Source: Cupriavidus taiwanensis
GTDB lineage: Bacteria > Pseudomonadota > Gammaproteobacteria > Burkholderiales > Burkholderiaceae
Direction: 5' to 3'
Length of the DNA: 64,000 nucleotides
Assembly (NCBI RefSeq): GCF_900250075.1
Contig: NZ_LT977070.1
Location: 3,240,380-3,304,379 of the forward strand
Part shown: one piece after another, positions 40,640 to 49,556 of the stretch
Position numbering within the stretch: position 1 is the first letter of the stretch
Layout of the letters: every line of letters begins with the position of its first letter
Position numbers and translations under genes: made by a program
The notes under the pieces: generated by a model
Told to the model about the DNA's origin: nothing
What the model saw: only the letters and a program-made list of their open reading frames with translations
Databases searched by the model: none

Positions 40640-41625
40640 GCGCGCGCACCTCCGCCGGCCGGCGCCAGCTTCTCGGCCACGCGCATCACCGCCGAGCGCG
40701 CGCGCGGGTTGGCGGCCACCTCTTCGGCGCCCGGCTTGTAGCGGCCGAGCAGGCGCAGCGTCGGTTGCGGCAGGTCGGCCGCGCGCAGCGGCGCCCGGCG
40801 CAGCGCCGGATCGGCATCCTGCTGGGGACGGGCGTGCGCCGCCATGAACCGCTTGACGATGCGGTCCTCCAGCGAATGGAAGCTGATCACCACCAGGCGT
40901 CCCCCTACCTGCAGCAGGTCATAAGCCGCCTTCAGCCCTCTTTCGAGGTCCTCAAGCTCTTGATTGACGTGAATCCGTAGAGCCTGAAAGGTGCGGGTCG
41001 CAGGGTCCTGACCCTTCTCGCGTGTTTTGACGGCTTTCGCCACGAGCGCGGCAAGGTCGGCAGTAGTGGCGACGGGTCCGCCATCGCCGGATTGGCTCCG
41101 GCGAGCAACAATCGCCTTTGCAATCTGTACAGCAAACCGTTCTTCCCCATAGTCTCGTATCACCCTGGCAATGTCCTGCTCATCCGCCTGCGCCAGCCAC
41201 TGGGCGGCGGTGATGCCGCGCGTGGTGTCCATGCGCATGTCCAGCGGGCCCTCGAAACGAAAGGAAAACCCCCTCGCCGCCTCATCGATCTGGGGCGAGC
41301 TGATCCCCAGGTCGAGCAGCACGCCGGCGACATGGCCGCGCCCCGACAGGCGCTCGGCCATGGCCGCAAAGCTCGCGTGCTCAATGGAGAAGCGGGCATC
41401 CTTGATGGTGCCCGCTTCTGCGATTGCTGCTGGGTCCTTGTCGAACGCAACCAGGGCCCCGTCTGGCCCCAGCCGGGCCAGTACCGCCCGGCTGTGCCCT
41501 CCCCTGCCGAAGGTGCCGTCGACATACACCCCGTCGGGCCGCCAGACCAAGGCGTCGACGGCCTCGTCCAGCAGCACGGTGCGATGCTGCAAGGCGGGGG
41601 TTGCCGGGGTTCCGGTAGGACTCAT
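40636..41625 (-). CDS. rsmH: 16S rRNA (cytosine-1402-N4)-methyltransferase
   Basis: RsmH (MraW) methylates N4 of C1402 in 16S rRNA at the decoding site. The 329-residue protein begins with [20 protein letters not shown] and the SAM-binding [20 protein letters not shown] near 35, then [20 protein letters not shown] near 105. The C-terminal [16 protein letters not shown] is near 265. It lies 7 bases after mraZ and overlaps ftsL by 4 bases (ATGA). Confidence 0.97.
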   Translation of the reverse strand: MSPTGTPATPALQHRTVLLDEAVDALVWRPDGVYVDGTFGRGGHSRAVLARLGPDGALVAFDKDPAAIAEAGTIKDARFSIEHASFAAMAERLSGRGHVAGVLLDLGISSPQIDEAARGFSFRFEGPLDMRMDTTRGITAAQWLAQADEQDIARVIRDYGEERFAVQIAKAIVARRSQSGDGGPVATTADLAALVAKAVKTREKGQDPATRTFQALRIHVNQELEDLERGLKAAYDLLQVGGRLVVISFHSLEDRIVKRFMAAHARPQQDADPALRRAPLRAADLPQPTLRLLGRYKPGAEEVAANPRARSAVMRVAEKLAPAGGGARA

Positions 41626-41632
41626 GACCTCT

Positions 41633-42061
41633 TCAGAAAGAGAAATTCTTCAATGCTTCGGGCATGCCCTGCGCCATCGCCTGCTGTTCCTTGGCGGCGT
41701 ACGTCGCGGCATCCCACACTTCGAAATGGCTGCCCATGCCGAGCAGCATGACTTCCTTGTCGAGCATGGCGGCACTGCGCAGCTCCGGCGCGATCAGCAC
41801 GCGGCCCGCGCCGTCCATTTCCACGTCGGCGGCGTTGCCCAGGAAGATGCGTTTCCACCAGTGCGCATCCATCGGCAGCGCTGCAATGCGCGTGCGGAAG
41901 TTTTCCCACTCGGGCCGGGGAAACAGCAGCAGGCAGCCATCCGGGTGCTTGGTCAGCGTCACCCGGCCCTCGGCCTGCTGTTGCAGCGCTTCGCGATGCC
42001 GCGACGGAATCGACATCCGCCCCTTGGCATCCAGCGACAGCGCCGATGCTCCCTGAAACAA
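41633..42061 (-). CDS. mraZ: Transcriptional regulator MraZ
   Basis: MraZ is the DNA-binding repressor of the dcw operon and its first gene. The 142-residue product has two SpoVT-AbrB domains with the DxxxR motifs [17 protein letters not shown] near 10 and [17 protein letters not shown] near 85, as in E. coli MraZ. The family recognises tandem GTG-containing repeats with 10-base spacing, and such an array lies about 110 bases upstream (42171-42205), overlapping the promoter. The operon should therefore be autorepressed. Confidence 0.96.
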   Translation of the reverse strand: MFQGASALSLDAKGRMSIPSRHREALQQQAEGRVTLTKHPDGCLLLFPRPEWENFRTRIAALPMDAHWWKRIFLGNAADVEMDGAGRVLIAPELRSAAMLDKEVMLLGMGSHFEVWDAATYAAKEQQAMAQGMPEALKNFSF

Positions 42062-42170
42062 GCTCGCTCCCGGTCCACGCCGGCCCTGCGAACGGTTCGC
42101 CGGCCGGCCTGCGCGTGAATCCTTCCGTTCCGACTATGGTGAGAATCATCCCATGGCCGGGGCCCAATTT

Positions 42171-42205
42171 CACACAAAAATACACTTCCTCACACTATTT
42201 CCCAC
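42171..42205 (-). promoter_or_regulatory. MraZ operator: four 10-bp-spaced repeats
   Basis: On the minus strand the pentamers TGGGA, TGTGA, TGTAT and TGTGA, each preceded by G, start exactly 10 bases apart (plus-strand cccac 42201, cacac 42191, tacac 42181, cacac 42171). This is the layout of known MraZ boxes. The first repeat overlaps the -10 hexamer and the others cover the start of transcription, which fits repression. Confidence 0.85.
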
Positions 42206-42232
42206 TTTAGAGGAAGCGATATGGCCGGTCAA
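42204..42232 (-). promoter_or_regulatory. Promoter of the dcw operon (Pmra)
   Basis: Minus-strand TTGACC (42227-42232) and TAAAGT (42204-42209) with a 17-base spacer; initiation near 42197, leader about 135 bases. An A-tract (42258-42272) lies some 25 bases upstream of the -35. Confidence 0.75.
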
Positions 42233-42437
42233 GGCTGCAGGCGGGGCTGCAAACGAGATTTTTTTAATCAGAACAATGACTTAGCGCGCACACCTCACGC
42301 ACCTCGAAAGTGAATCCTTAATGAAATGAAGATCTTAGGGAGGAAAGCAGAGAAACCACCTGAGAACCACTTGCGGAGGAACTGCCGACCGCGCGGAAAA
42401 GACCTGTCCCGGCGCGCGCCCCGAGGATACAACAATT

Positions 42438-42492
42438 GCCCGCCAGCCCTGCTGAATTCAGGGCTGGGCGGGAACCGGCCGGGCCCGGCCGG
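42438..42492. terminator. Hairpin plus perfect 18-bp palindrome after coq7
   Basis: ccagccctg/cagggctgg (extended past a bulge by cccgcc/ggcggg) is followed by the perfect palindrome ccggccgggcccggccgg at 42475-42492, six bases from the coq7 stop. The pair is likely a 3' end structure; no T run is present. Confidence 0.5.
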
Positions 42493-42498
42493 CGGGCG

Positions 42499-43122
42499 TC
42501 AGATGCGGTAGGCGGCGGTGGTCATCACGCGCGAGGCACCGCGCATCAGCGCGCGCACCGGCGCGGGCAGGGGCATGCCGCCGGCCTCGCGCGCGGCGTC
42601 GCCGTGGCGGATCTCGTCGTCGCGCATCTGCTCGAGGATGGCGCGCGAGCGCCCGTCGGACTCGGGCAGGCGGTCCAGGTGTCCGCCGAGGTGGTGCTCG
42701 ACCTGGCGCTCGGTCTCGGCCACGAAGCCGAGGCTGACGCGGTCGCCGGCGCGCCCGGCGACCCAGCCGATGGCAAAGGCGCCGGCGTACCAGAGCGGAT
42801 TGAGCAGGCTGGGGCGCGAGCCCAGCTCGCGCAGGCGCTCGGCGCACCAGGCCAGGTGGTCTTCCTCTTCGCGCGCGGCGGCGTCCATCTGGGCGCGCAC
42901 GGCGCCGTTGCGCGCGGTCAGCTTCTGCGCCTGGTACAGGGCCTGGGCGCAGACCTCGCCGACATGGTTGATGCGCATCAGGCCGGCCACATGGCGGCGC
43001 TCGTCGGCGCTCATCTGTTCGGTGTCCGGCGCCAGCCGGTCAGCCGGGTTGGCGCGCGCCGAGCGCGTGGCGCCGGCAATGGCGCGCAGGGCCACGTCGA
43101 ATTCTTTGATCAGGGTGTCCAT
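42499..43122 (-). CDS. coq7: Demethoxyubiquinone hydroxylase
   Basis: Coq7 (di-iron) hydroxylates the benzoquinol ring of the late ubiquinone precursor. The 207-residue product has the ferritin-like di-iron ligands: Glu and ExxH in [20 protein letters not shown] and [20 protein letters not shown] (near 90), and later [12 protein letters not shown] (near 140) and [13 protein letters not shown] (near 175). It ends with the conserved [12 protein letters not shown] chose ATG 43122, the start of the family's [15 protein letters not shown]; the upstream open frame is an unsupported extension. Many betaproteobacteria use Coq7 where E. coli uses UbiF. It works in the same pathway as IspB. Confidence 0.94.
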   Translation of the reverse strand: MDTLIKEFDVALRAIAGATRSARANPADRLAPDTEQMSADERRHVAGLMRINHVGEVCAQALYQAQKLTARNGAVRAQMDAAAREEEDHLAWCAERLRELGSRPSLLNPLWYAGAFAIGWVAGRAGDRVSLGFVAETERQVEHHLGGHLDRLPESDGRSRAILEQMRDDEIRHGDAAREAGGMPLPAPVRALMRGASRVMTTAAYRI

Positions 43123-43458
43123 GTCGCAGAGGCGGTTGGAATCGGTGCCCGGGCCAGCCCCGCCATGGTGGGGTGCGCGGCCGCGGCGCGGCACGCCGGG
43201 GCGCCATCGGGATTACCCGTATTGTAGCTTGCCTCTAATCGCCGCCAGCCCGCATCCCGCCTTGCGTTGATACGCCCGGCTACTCAGAAACCCTGAGTTG
43301 TTAAAACAAGACAAGGGGTTGGGCCCCAATGGTGAACGAAAAGTTGTTTGTTACAGTACTTCGCAACTTCGCAGGAAGTTTGACGCACGGGGGATGGAGA
43401 CCATCAGGAGGTTCTCCCGCGCAGTCACCAATAATTCTTACAGTGGAGATCAACGAGC
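43123..43458. other. Intergenic region between coq7 and the porin gene
   Basis: About 336 bases between divergent genes. It contains the hairpin aacttc-gcag-gaagtt at 43365-43380 in the likely porin leader, and GGAGA before the porin start. No confident -35/-10 pair was found. Confidence 0.5.
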
Positions 43459-44592
43459 ATGAAGAAATCGCTTCTGGCGCTGGCAGCGCTTGGCGCATTT
43501 GCTGGGGCGGCGCAGGCCCAATCGAGCGTGACCCTGTACGGTGTGGTCGATGCCAACATCGAATACGTGAGCAACATGTCCAGCGTCACGCCGTCGCTCG
43601 CCAACGGCCTCGCAGTCGGCCCGGCGGAAAACGTCTTCCGGCTGACCTCGGGCGGCCTGTCCGGTTCGCGTTGGGGTCTGCGTGGCGTGGAAGACCTGGG
43701 CAGCGGCATGAAGGCGCTGTTCGTGCTCGAAAGCGGTTTCGGTCTCGATGACGGCAGGTCGCAGCAAGGCGGCCGACTGTTCGGTCGTCAGGCTTACGTC
43801 GGCCTGGAAAGTGCCCAGGTCGGCCGCTTCACCTTCGGTCGCCAGTACACCACGCTGTTCGACATGATGGCCAACTTCTCGCCGACCGGCTACGCCACCC
43901 AGTATGAACCGGTGGTGGCGCAGCTGGGCCTGAACTTCCGCTCGGACAACACCGCCAAGTACACCGGCAAGTTCGGTCCGGTCACGGGGATCGCCCACTG
44001 GTCGTTCGGCAACGGCGTCGCCGGCGCCGGCGAGGTCCCGGGCCAGTTCCGCCGCGACACCGGCTACGGTGCCGGCCTGGCATGGGCAGCAGGCCCGTTC
44101 GGCATTTCGGCGGCCTACGACCAGTACAACCCGACCCTGAACGCCGCCGGCGGCACCGGCGACTTCAAGAAGGCGGCCGTCGCCGCCAGCTACGCCTTCG
44201 GCCCCGCCAAGCTGATGGCCGGCTACCGCTGGGGCATGAACAAGGCTCCCAACGACAACACCATCCTGAAGGACAACTACTACTGGGTCGGCGCCAACTA
44301 CCAGGTCAGCCCGGCGCTGGGCCTGACGCTCGCCTACTTCTACGACGACGTCAAGAACCTGAACCTGGCCGCCACCGGCACCACCAACAACATCAAGAAC
44401 CCCTGGCAGATCTCGTTTGTCGCGGACTACAACCTGTCCAAGCGCACCGACGTCTACCTGACCGCGGCCTTCTCGAAGAACGCCGGCCTGAACTTCGACA
44501 CCTCGGCAATCAGCTTCGCCAACGGTTACTTCCTGGGTACCGGCGAAGACAAGATGATTGGCGCCGCCATCGGCATCCGCCACAAGTTCTAA
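43459..44592 (+). CDS. Gram-negative general porin (OmpC/Omp32-like)
   Basis: A trimeric outer-membrane beta-barrel that lets small solutes diffuse into the periplasm. The 377-residue precursor has a signal peptide MKKSLLALAALGAFAGAAQA cleaved before QSSVTLYGVVDANIEYV, the standard first strand of betaproteobacterial porins. RWGLRGVEDLGSGMKALFVL, the constriction-loop region LFGRQAYVGLESAQVGRFTF and the C-terminal AIGIRHKF with terminal Phe for BAM recognition follow. Several paralogues are usual in Cupriavidus genomes. It is monocistronic, followed by a strong terminator. Confidence 0.95.
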   Translation: MKKSLLALAALGAFAGAAQAQSSVTLYGVVDANIEYVSNMSSVTPSLANGLAVGPAENVFRLTSGGLSGSRWGLRGVEDLGSGMKALFVLESGFGLDDGRSQQGGRLFGRQAYVGLESAQVGRFTFGRQYTTLFDMMANFSPTGYATQYEPVVAQLGLNFRSDNTAKYTGKFGPVTGIAHWSFGNGVAGAGEVPGQFRRDTGYGAGLAWAAGPFGISAAYDQYNPTLNAAGGTGDFKKAAVAASYAFGPAKLMAGYRWGMNKAPNDNTILKDNYYWVGANYQVSPALGLTLAYFYDDVKNLNLAATGTTNNIKNPWQISFVADYNLSKRTDVYLTAAFSKNAGLNFDTSAISFANGYFLGTGEDKMIGAAIGIRHKF

Positions 44593-44613
44593 GCAGTCCA
44601 AGCTCGAACTGGA

Positions 44614-44637
44614 AAGGCACCTCCGGGTGCCTTTTTT
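44614..44637 (+). terminator. Rho-independent terminator of the porin gene
   Basis: aaggcacc and gggtgcctt form a short GC-containing hairpin followed by six T. Confidence 0.9.
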
Positions 44638-44764
44638 CATTGGCAGGACCGCGCCCCACGATACGCCATAGGGCATCACCTCATCGGCTCCGTCGCGGGT
44701 GCCAACTAGAATGCACTGACCATGCCGCCGTCAGGTGCCGCGGCCAATCCCAGGGAGACCAAGC

Positions 44765-45766
44765 ATGCAACCCACTCGCCGGCGCGTCGTTGCGCTGCTG
44801 CTGTCCGCCAGCCTCGGCGCGCTCGCCGGCCAGCCGGCGCTGGCCGCCGACCCGTATCCGGCCAAGCCGATCCGGCTGGTGGTGCCCTTCGCCGCCGGCG
44901 GCACCACCGACATCCTGGCGCGCGCGGTGGCGGCCGAGCTGGCCAAGCTGCCGGGCTGGAACGTGGTGGTCGACAACAAGCCCGGCGCCGGCGGCAATAT
45001 CGGCGCCGACATCGTCGCCAAGGCCGCGCCCGACGGCTACACGCTGCTGATGGGCACGGTCGGCACCCACGGCATCAACCAGTCGCTGTACGGCAAGCTG
45101 CCGTTCGACCCGATCAAGGACTTCGCGCCGATCACCGAAGTGGCGGCGGTGCCCAACGTGCTGGTGCTCAATCCGGCGTTTGCGCAGCAGCACAAGATCG
45201 ACAGCGTCAAGGACCTGATCGCCTATGCGCGCGCCAATCCCGGCAAGATCAACATGGCCTCGAGCGGCAACGGCACCTCGATCCACCTGGCCGGCGAGCT
45301 GTTCAAGACGCAAACCCGGACCTTCATGGTGCACTTCCCGTACAAGGGCAGCGGCCCCGCGCTGACCGACCTGGCGGGCGGCACCATGCAGGTGATGTTC
45401 GACAACCTGCCGTCATCGATGGCGCTGATCAAGAGCGGCAAGCTCAAGGCGCTGGCAGTGACCAGCGCCAAGCCATCGCCGGCGCTGCCGGGCGTGCCGA
45501 CCATCGCCCAGGCGGCGGGCCTGCCGCAGTACGAGGCCAGCTCGTGGTTCGGCATGCTGGCGCCGGCGGGCACGCCGCCGGACGTGATCCAGCGCATCCA
45601 TCAGGAAGTGGCCAAGGCGCTGGGCGCCCCGGCGGTGCGCGAGCGGCTGCAGGCGCAGGGTGCCGAGCCGGTCGGCAACACGCCAGAGCAGTTCGCCGCC
45701 TTCATCCGCGCCGAAACCGCGAAATGGGCCAAGGTGGTCAAGGATTCGGGCGCCAAGGTGGATTGA
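44765..45766 (+). CDS. Bug-family tripartite tricarboxylate transporter binding protein
   Basis: A periplasmic solute-binding protein of the Bug (TctC) family, very numerous in Bordetella and Cupriavidus, where members bind carboxylates or related small acids. The 333-residue precursor has a signal peptide [20 protein letters not shown] ending near [36 protein letters not shown] and [20 protein letters not shown] are the family's ligand-loop motifs. I chose ATG 44765, preceded by GGGAGA. No TctA/TctB membrane genes adjoin, so it is an orphan; the ligand cannot be read from sequence. Confidence 0.93.
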   Translation: MQPTRRRVVALLLSASLGALAGQPALAADPYPAKPIRLVVPFAAGGTTDILARAVAAELAKLPGWNVVVDNKPGAGGNIGADIVAKAAPDGYTLLMGTVGTHGINQSLYGKLPFDPIKDFAPITEVAAVPNVLVLNPAFAQQHKIDSVKDLIAYARANPGKINMASSGNGTSIHLAGELFKTQTRTFMVHFPYKGSGPALTDLAGGTMQVMFDNLPSSMALIKSGKLKALAVTSAKPSPALPGVPTIAQAAGLPQYEASSWFGMLAPAGTPPDVIQRIHQEVAKALGAPAVRERLQAQGAEPVGNTPEQFAAFIRAETAKWAKVVKDSGAKVD

Positions 45767-45824
45767 CGCTGGTTTGCGCCGGATCAGTTGAATTGATCGC
45801 CGGCAGGGCCGGGGCGTTTATCGG

Positions 45825-45845
45825 GTATATATCGCGCATATACTT
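45825..45845 (+). promoter_or_regulatory. Candidate marR operator and -10 box
   Basis: gtatat and atatac flank a 7-base centre in an otherwise GC-rich region. The right arm overlaps TATACT (45839-45844), a good -10 hexamer about 85 bases before the MarR gene. This suits autorepression. Confidence 0.5.
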
Positions 45846-45928
45846 GAGGCATCAAATGTCGGCCGCCCGCAGCGTGGGCGGCCCCTGGCGGCGCCTGCCG
45901 CACACTGCTACCCCAGGCCGCACTGAAG

Positions 45929-46432
45929 ATGCCCAACCTGTCCCCCGCCACCGGCGCCGAGAGCGCGCCGGTCGACCTCGAAACCCGCGCCGACCACACC
46001 GAGCACGAGGCACTGCGGCTGTGGCTGCGGCTGCTGACCTGTACCAACCTCATAGAAGCCGATATCCGCTCGCGGCTGCGCCAGGACTTCGCCTGCACCC
46101 TGCCCCGCTTCGACCTGATGGCGCAGCTCGACCGCCATCCCGAGGGGCTCAAGATGGGCGAACTGTCGCGCCGCATGATGGTGACCGGCGGCAACGTCAC
46201 GGGCATCACCGACCAGCTGCAGCAGGAAGGGCTGGTCTCGCGCGAGGCCCTGCCCACCGATCGGCGCGCCTATCTGATCCGCCTGACGCCGGCCGGGCGC
46301 GCCGCGTTCTCGCGCATGGCGCGCGCGCACGAGGACTGGATTGGGCAACTGTTCTCGGGCCTGGCCGAGACCGACCGGCGCGCCTTGTTCCGACTGCTGG
46401 GCCGGCTCAAATCCGGCCTGATCTCGCCATGA
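45929..46432 (+). CDS. MarR-family transcriptional regulator
   Basis: A 167-residue dimeric winged-helix regulator. The helix-turn-helix and wing are visible in LKMGELSRRMMVTGGNVTGI, followed by LVSREALPTDRRAYLIRLTP with the conserved DRR wing motif. Flanking helices at 25-60 and 125-160 form the dimer interface. MarR regulators usually repress nearby genes and are released by aromatic or hydrophobic ligands; the effector here is unknown. An operator-like palindrome lies in the upstream region. Its end overlaps a lipoprotein gene by 4 bases. Confidence 0.92.
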   Translation: MPNLSPATGAESAPVDLETRADHTEHEALRLWLRLLTCTNLIEADIRSRLRQDFACTLPRFDLMAQLDRHPEGLKMGELSRRMMVTGGNVTGITDQLQQEGLVSREALPTDRRAYLIRLTPAGRAAFSRMARAHEDWIGQLFSGLAETDRRALFRLLGRLKSGLISP

Positions 46433-46878
46433 AACCGCTTGCCATCCTCACCCTGTGCGGCGCGCTGCCGGTGCTGGCCGCCTGCAGCAGCACGCCGCAG
46501 CCACCGCAGGTCACCCCGGTGAACGCCACCATCAAGCTTGGCCACGTCACGGAAAGGGTGTTCCTGACCCGCCTGGACGTGGCCCAGGTGCCTTCCTACT
46601 ACGGCGGCGGCACCAGTGTCGGCGTGGGTGCGGCGAGCGGCAGCCACGGCGGCGGCGGCGTGGGCGTGGGCTTCGCCTTCGACCTGAGCCGGCTGTTCAG
46701 CAAGCCGGCGCCGGTGCAGCAGGTGGACCTGTTCCAGTACAAGGTGCGCACCCTGGACGGCGCGATGGTGTCGGCCAACGCACCGGCGGCGCCGGGGCTG
46801 GAGCCAGGCGCGTGCGTACGCGTGATCTACCCCGACGGCGGCCAGGAGGCGCGCCTGGCGCCGTCGAACGAGTGCTGA
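46429..46878 (+). CDS. Glycine-rich lipoprotein of unknown function
   Basis: A 149-residue predicted lipoprotein: hydrophobic signal with lipobox LAAC (Cys at about 19), followed by SSTPQPPQVTPVN. A central Gly-rich segment (about 58-82, GGGTSVGVGAASGSHGGGG) and then a small domain with two terminal cysteines (ACVRVIYPDG and the final NEC) resemble the Gly-zipper-type outer-membrane lipoproteins (SlyB-like), but I cannot assign a named family. It overlaps the MarR stop by 4 bases (ATGA), so the two are probably coupled. Confidence 0.75.
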   Translation: MKPLAILTLCGALPVLAACSSTPQPPQVTPVNATIKLGHVTERVFLTRLDVAQVPSYYGGGTSVGVGAASGSHGGGGVGVGFAFDLSRLFSKPAPVQQVDLFQYKVRTLDGAMVSANAPAAPGLEPGACVRVIYPDGGQEARLAPSNEC

Positions 46879-46902
46879 GCCTGAACGGCCCCGCCTGAAC
46901 GC

Positions 46903-46928
46903 ACAACGGCCTCCAGGGAGGCCGTTGT
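46903..46928. terminator. Hairpin between the lipoprotein gene and fadD
   Basis: caacggcct pairs with aggccgttg across a short loop, followed by TCGTTT. It lies between convergent genes and may serve both. Confidence 0.75.
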
Positions 46929-46954
46929 CGTTTGCCGTGGCGGGAGGGCCGGGA

Positions 46955-48637
46955 TCAGGCTGCCGCGCGGCTGTCGCGCAGTTCGCGCCGAAGGATCTTG
47001 CCGACGTTGGTCTTCGGCAGCTCGGTGCGGAACTCGACGTACTTGGGCCGCTTGTAGCCGGTCAGGCGCTCCTTGCAGAATTCGATCACGTCGGCCTCGG
47101 TCAGCCCCGGGTCCTTCTTCACCACGAACAGCTTGACCACCTCGCCCGAGTGCGTGTCCGGCACGCCGACCGCCGCCACTTCCAGCACGCCCGGGCACTC
47201 CGCCACCACGCCTTCGACTTCGTTCGGATAGACGTTGAAGCCCGACACCAGGATCATGTCCTTCTTGCGGTCGACGATCTTCGTGTAGCCCCGCTCGTCC
47301 ATCACGCCGATGTCGCCGGTCTTGAAGAAGCCGTCCGGAGTCATGACCTTGGCGGTCTCGTCCGGGCGGTTCCAGTAGCCGGCCATCACCTGCGGGCCGC
47401 GGATGCAGATCTCGCCGGGCTGGCCCAGCGGCACGTCGTTGCCGTCGTCATCGCGGATCACGACTTCGGTCGACGGCAGCGGCATGCCGATGGTGCCCGA
47501 GAACGCGTCGGTGTCGGTCGGGTTGCAGGTGGCCGACGGCGAGGTCTCGGACAGCCCGTAGCCCTCGATGATGGGGCAGCCGGTCTTGGCCAGCCATTGC
47601 TTGGCCACCGCCTCCTGCACCGCCATGCCGCCGCCGTTGGCCACGCGCAGGCCGGAGAAGTCGACCTTGCCGATCTCCGGGTTGTTGAGCAGCGCGTTGT
47701 ACAGCGTGTTGACGGCCGGGAACATGTTGAACTTGTACTTCTGCAGTTCCTTGATGAAGCCCGGGATGTCGCGCGGGTTCGGGATCAGCACGCTGGTGCC
47801 GCCGCTGCGCATGCCCAGCAGGCAGCAGACCGTCAGCGCGAAGATGTGGTACAGCGGCAGCGCGGTGATGGTGATGGGCTGGTCGATATGGGCGCCCTTG
47901 TTCAGCGCCGGCTGCATCCACGCCTCGGACTGCAGCACGTTGGCGACCACGTTACGGTGCAGCAGCACCGCGCCCTTGGACACCCCGGTGGTGCCGCCCG
48001 TGTACTGCAGGAAGGCGATGTCGTCGGGGCCGGTGGTGGCCGGCTGCAGCGCCAGCTTGCGGCCCTCGGCCAGCACGCTGTTGAAGCGCACGCAGTTGGG
48101 CAACTCCCACGCCGGCACCATCTTCTTGACATTGCGCACGACGAAATTGACGATCGCGCCCTTCAGCCCGCCCAGCATGTCGCCCATGCTGGCCACCACC
48201 ACGTGCTTGACCGGGGTCCGGGGCAGCACCTGCTGCAGCGTCGCGGCAAAGTTCTCCAGGATCACGATGGCTTCGGCGCCGCTGTCCTTGAGCTGGTGCT
48301 CGAGTTCGCGCGGGGTGTAAAGCGGGTTGACGTTGACCACCACGAATCCCGCGCGCAGCACCGCGGCCAGCACCACCGGGTATTGCAGCACGTTGGGCAT
48401 CATGATCGCCACGCGCGCGCCGGGACGCAGCCCACGCGACTGCAGCCACGCCGCGAAATGTCCAGAGAGCCGGTCCAGTTCACCGTAGGTGATGGCCTTG
48501 TCCATGCAGATGAAGGCCTTGCGGTCGGCATAGGTGTGGAAAGACGCCTCGAGCAGCGCAGCGAGCGAGCGGAACTGGCTGGCATCGATCTCGGCAGGGA
48601 CGCCAGCCGGGTAGTGTTTCAGCCAAATTCTTTCCAT
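46955..48637 (-). CDS. fadD: Long-chain fatty-acid--CoA ligase
   Basis: FadD activates long-chain fatty acids with ATP and CoA for beta-oxidation, on the inner face of the membrane. The 560-residue ANL enzyme carries the P-loop-like AMP-binding motif FLQYTGGTTGVSKGAVLLHR near 200, PIIEGYGLSETSPSATCNPT near 350, the GWFKTGD-like GFFKTGDIGVMDERGYTKIV near 430 and the C-terminal lysine motif around YVEFRTELPKTNVGKILRRE. These fit the FadD/LcfA group. A TetR-type regulator is encoded immediately upstream in the same direction, a usual arrangement for fatty-acid genes. Confidence 0.92.
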   Translation of the reverse strand: MERIWLKHYPAGVPAEIDASQFRSLAALLEASFHTYADRKAFICMDKAITYGELDRLSGHFAAWLQSRGLRPGARVAIMMPNVLQYPVVLAAVLRAGFVVVNVNPLYTPRELEHQLKDSGAEAIVILENFAATLQQVLPRTPVKHVVVASMGDMLGGLKGAIVNFVVRNVKKMVPAWELPNCVRFNSVLAEGRKLALQPATTGPDDIAFLQYTGGTTGVSKGAVLLHRNVVANVLQSEAWMQPALNKGAHIDQPITITALPLYHIFALTVCCLLGMRSGGTSVLIPNPRDIPGFIKELQKYKFNMFPAVNTLYNALLNNPEIGKVDFSGLRVANGGGMAVQEAVAKQWLAKTGCPIIEGYGLSETSPSATCNPTDTDAFSGTIGMPLPSTEVVIRDDDGNDVPLGQPGEICIRGPQVMAGYWNRPDETAKVMTPDGFFKTGDIGVMDERGYTKIVDRKKDMILVSGFNVYPNEVEGVVAECPGVLEVAAVGVPDTHSGEVVKLFVVKKDPGLTEADVIEFCKERLTGYKRPKYVEFRTELPKTNVGKILRRELRDSRAAA

Positions 48638-48638
48638 A

Positions 48639-48710
48639 GCACCGTCTCCTGAATTTCTGAATGGTCGTTCGATTTTTCCGAGATGCTAAACGTGCGTTCC
48701 GGTTAAAACA
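48639..48710 (-). promoter_or_regulatory. fadD leader and candidate promoter/operator
   Basis: AGGAGA just before the ATG is the ribosome site. Minus-strand TTGTTT and TAGCAT with 17 bases between them (about 48682-48710) are a weak promoter candidate. Two CGTTC-containing sites (near 48665 and 48694) may be regulator half-sites. All inferred. Confidence 0.35.
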
Positions 48711-48825
48711 ACAACTTAGACGAAGTCCTCAGGGTCTTCCGCCTATCCTTTGCGCCCATGGCGAGCATTATGCGCCACCGATCGGACATGGGCAGCGGGA
48801 TAACCCCTAGGTGCCCGCGCCGCGC

Positions 48826-49488
48826 TCAGCCATCGCTGGGCAGCACCAGCTTCATCATGCTGGCGGCGAGTTCCTGCGCCAGCGTTTCGGGGTCGGTGCG
48901 CCCGGGTTCGTGCCAGGTGTAAAGGAACCCGACCACACTGCCGATCGCATGCGCGGTCACGCGTGCGTCGCCAAAGGCGAACACGCCCTCGCGCTTGCCT
49001 TCGTCCAGCAGCGCATAGAGGTCGCGATAGAAGTCCCTCGCCATGCTGTCGAGCCAGGCCACGGTGTCCGGGCGCAGGTACTGCCGGTCGCGGAAGCTCA
49101 GCGTGGCCGGCACGTGGCAAGCGATGCAGCGCCGCGCCATCTCGAGCAGGCAGGCATGCAGCCGGGCCAGCACGGGTTGCGCCGGATCCGCGGTCTCGCG
49201 GATCACGGGCAGGCAGGTCTGGGCCGACTCGCGACACAGGATGTCGAAGATCTCGTACTTGTCGGTGAAGTAGTAATAGACCGCCGGCTTGGTCACGCCC
49301 AGCGCACGGCACAGGTCGTTCATGGTCATGCCGGGGTAGCCCTTGCTGTAGAACAGCTGCGCGGCGGTATCGAGGATCTGCCGGCGGCGCGCCTCCTGAC
49401 GCTCGGCGATATGCGGGCGGGCCGGCTGGGGCTCCGGCGGCGCGCCCGACGGCGGCGCCAGCGGTTCGGATCTTGGAGCAATCGACAT
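48826..49488 (-). CDS. TetR-family transcriptional regulator
   Basis: A 220-residue regulator. The N-terminal helix-turn-helix is at about 40-75: RRQILDTAAQLFYSKGYPGM and DLCRALGVTKPAVYYYFTDK, the latter the classic TetR recognition helix region. The C-terminal ligand-binding domain has conserved-looking cysteines and aromatic residues. It is divergent from nothing and lies about 190 bases upstream of fadD on the same strand, suggesting control of fatty-acid metabolism, perhaps with acyl-CoA as effector; this is inference from position. A Pro-rich stretch precedes the DNA-binding domain. Confidence 0.9.
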   Translation of the reverse strand: MSIAPRSEPLAPPSGAPPEPQPARPHIAERQEARRRQILDTAAQLFYSKGYPGMTMNDLCRALGVTKPAVYYYFTDKYEIFDILCRESAQTCLPVIRETADPAQPVLARLHACLLEMARRCIACHVPATLSFRDRQYLRPDTVAWLDSMARDFYRDLYALLDEGKREGVFAFGDARVTAHAIGSVVGFLYTWHEPGRTDPETLAQELAASMMKLVLPSDG

Positions 49489-49556
49489 GACGGCATTCTC
49501 GCACGCGGCGCGGGGAGCGCAGCACCGTGGTTACCCGCCCAGGGAGCGCCTGCGGC

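Larger units (their letters stand above)
42062..42498. other. Intergenic region between mraZ and coq7
   Basis: About 437 bases with the mraZ leader, MraZ operator, Pmra promoter and A-tract, and near coq7 a hairpin and palindrome at 42438-42492. The part from about 42275 to 42435 shows nothing recognisable. Confidence 0.7.
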
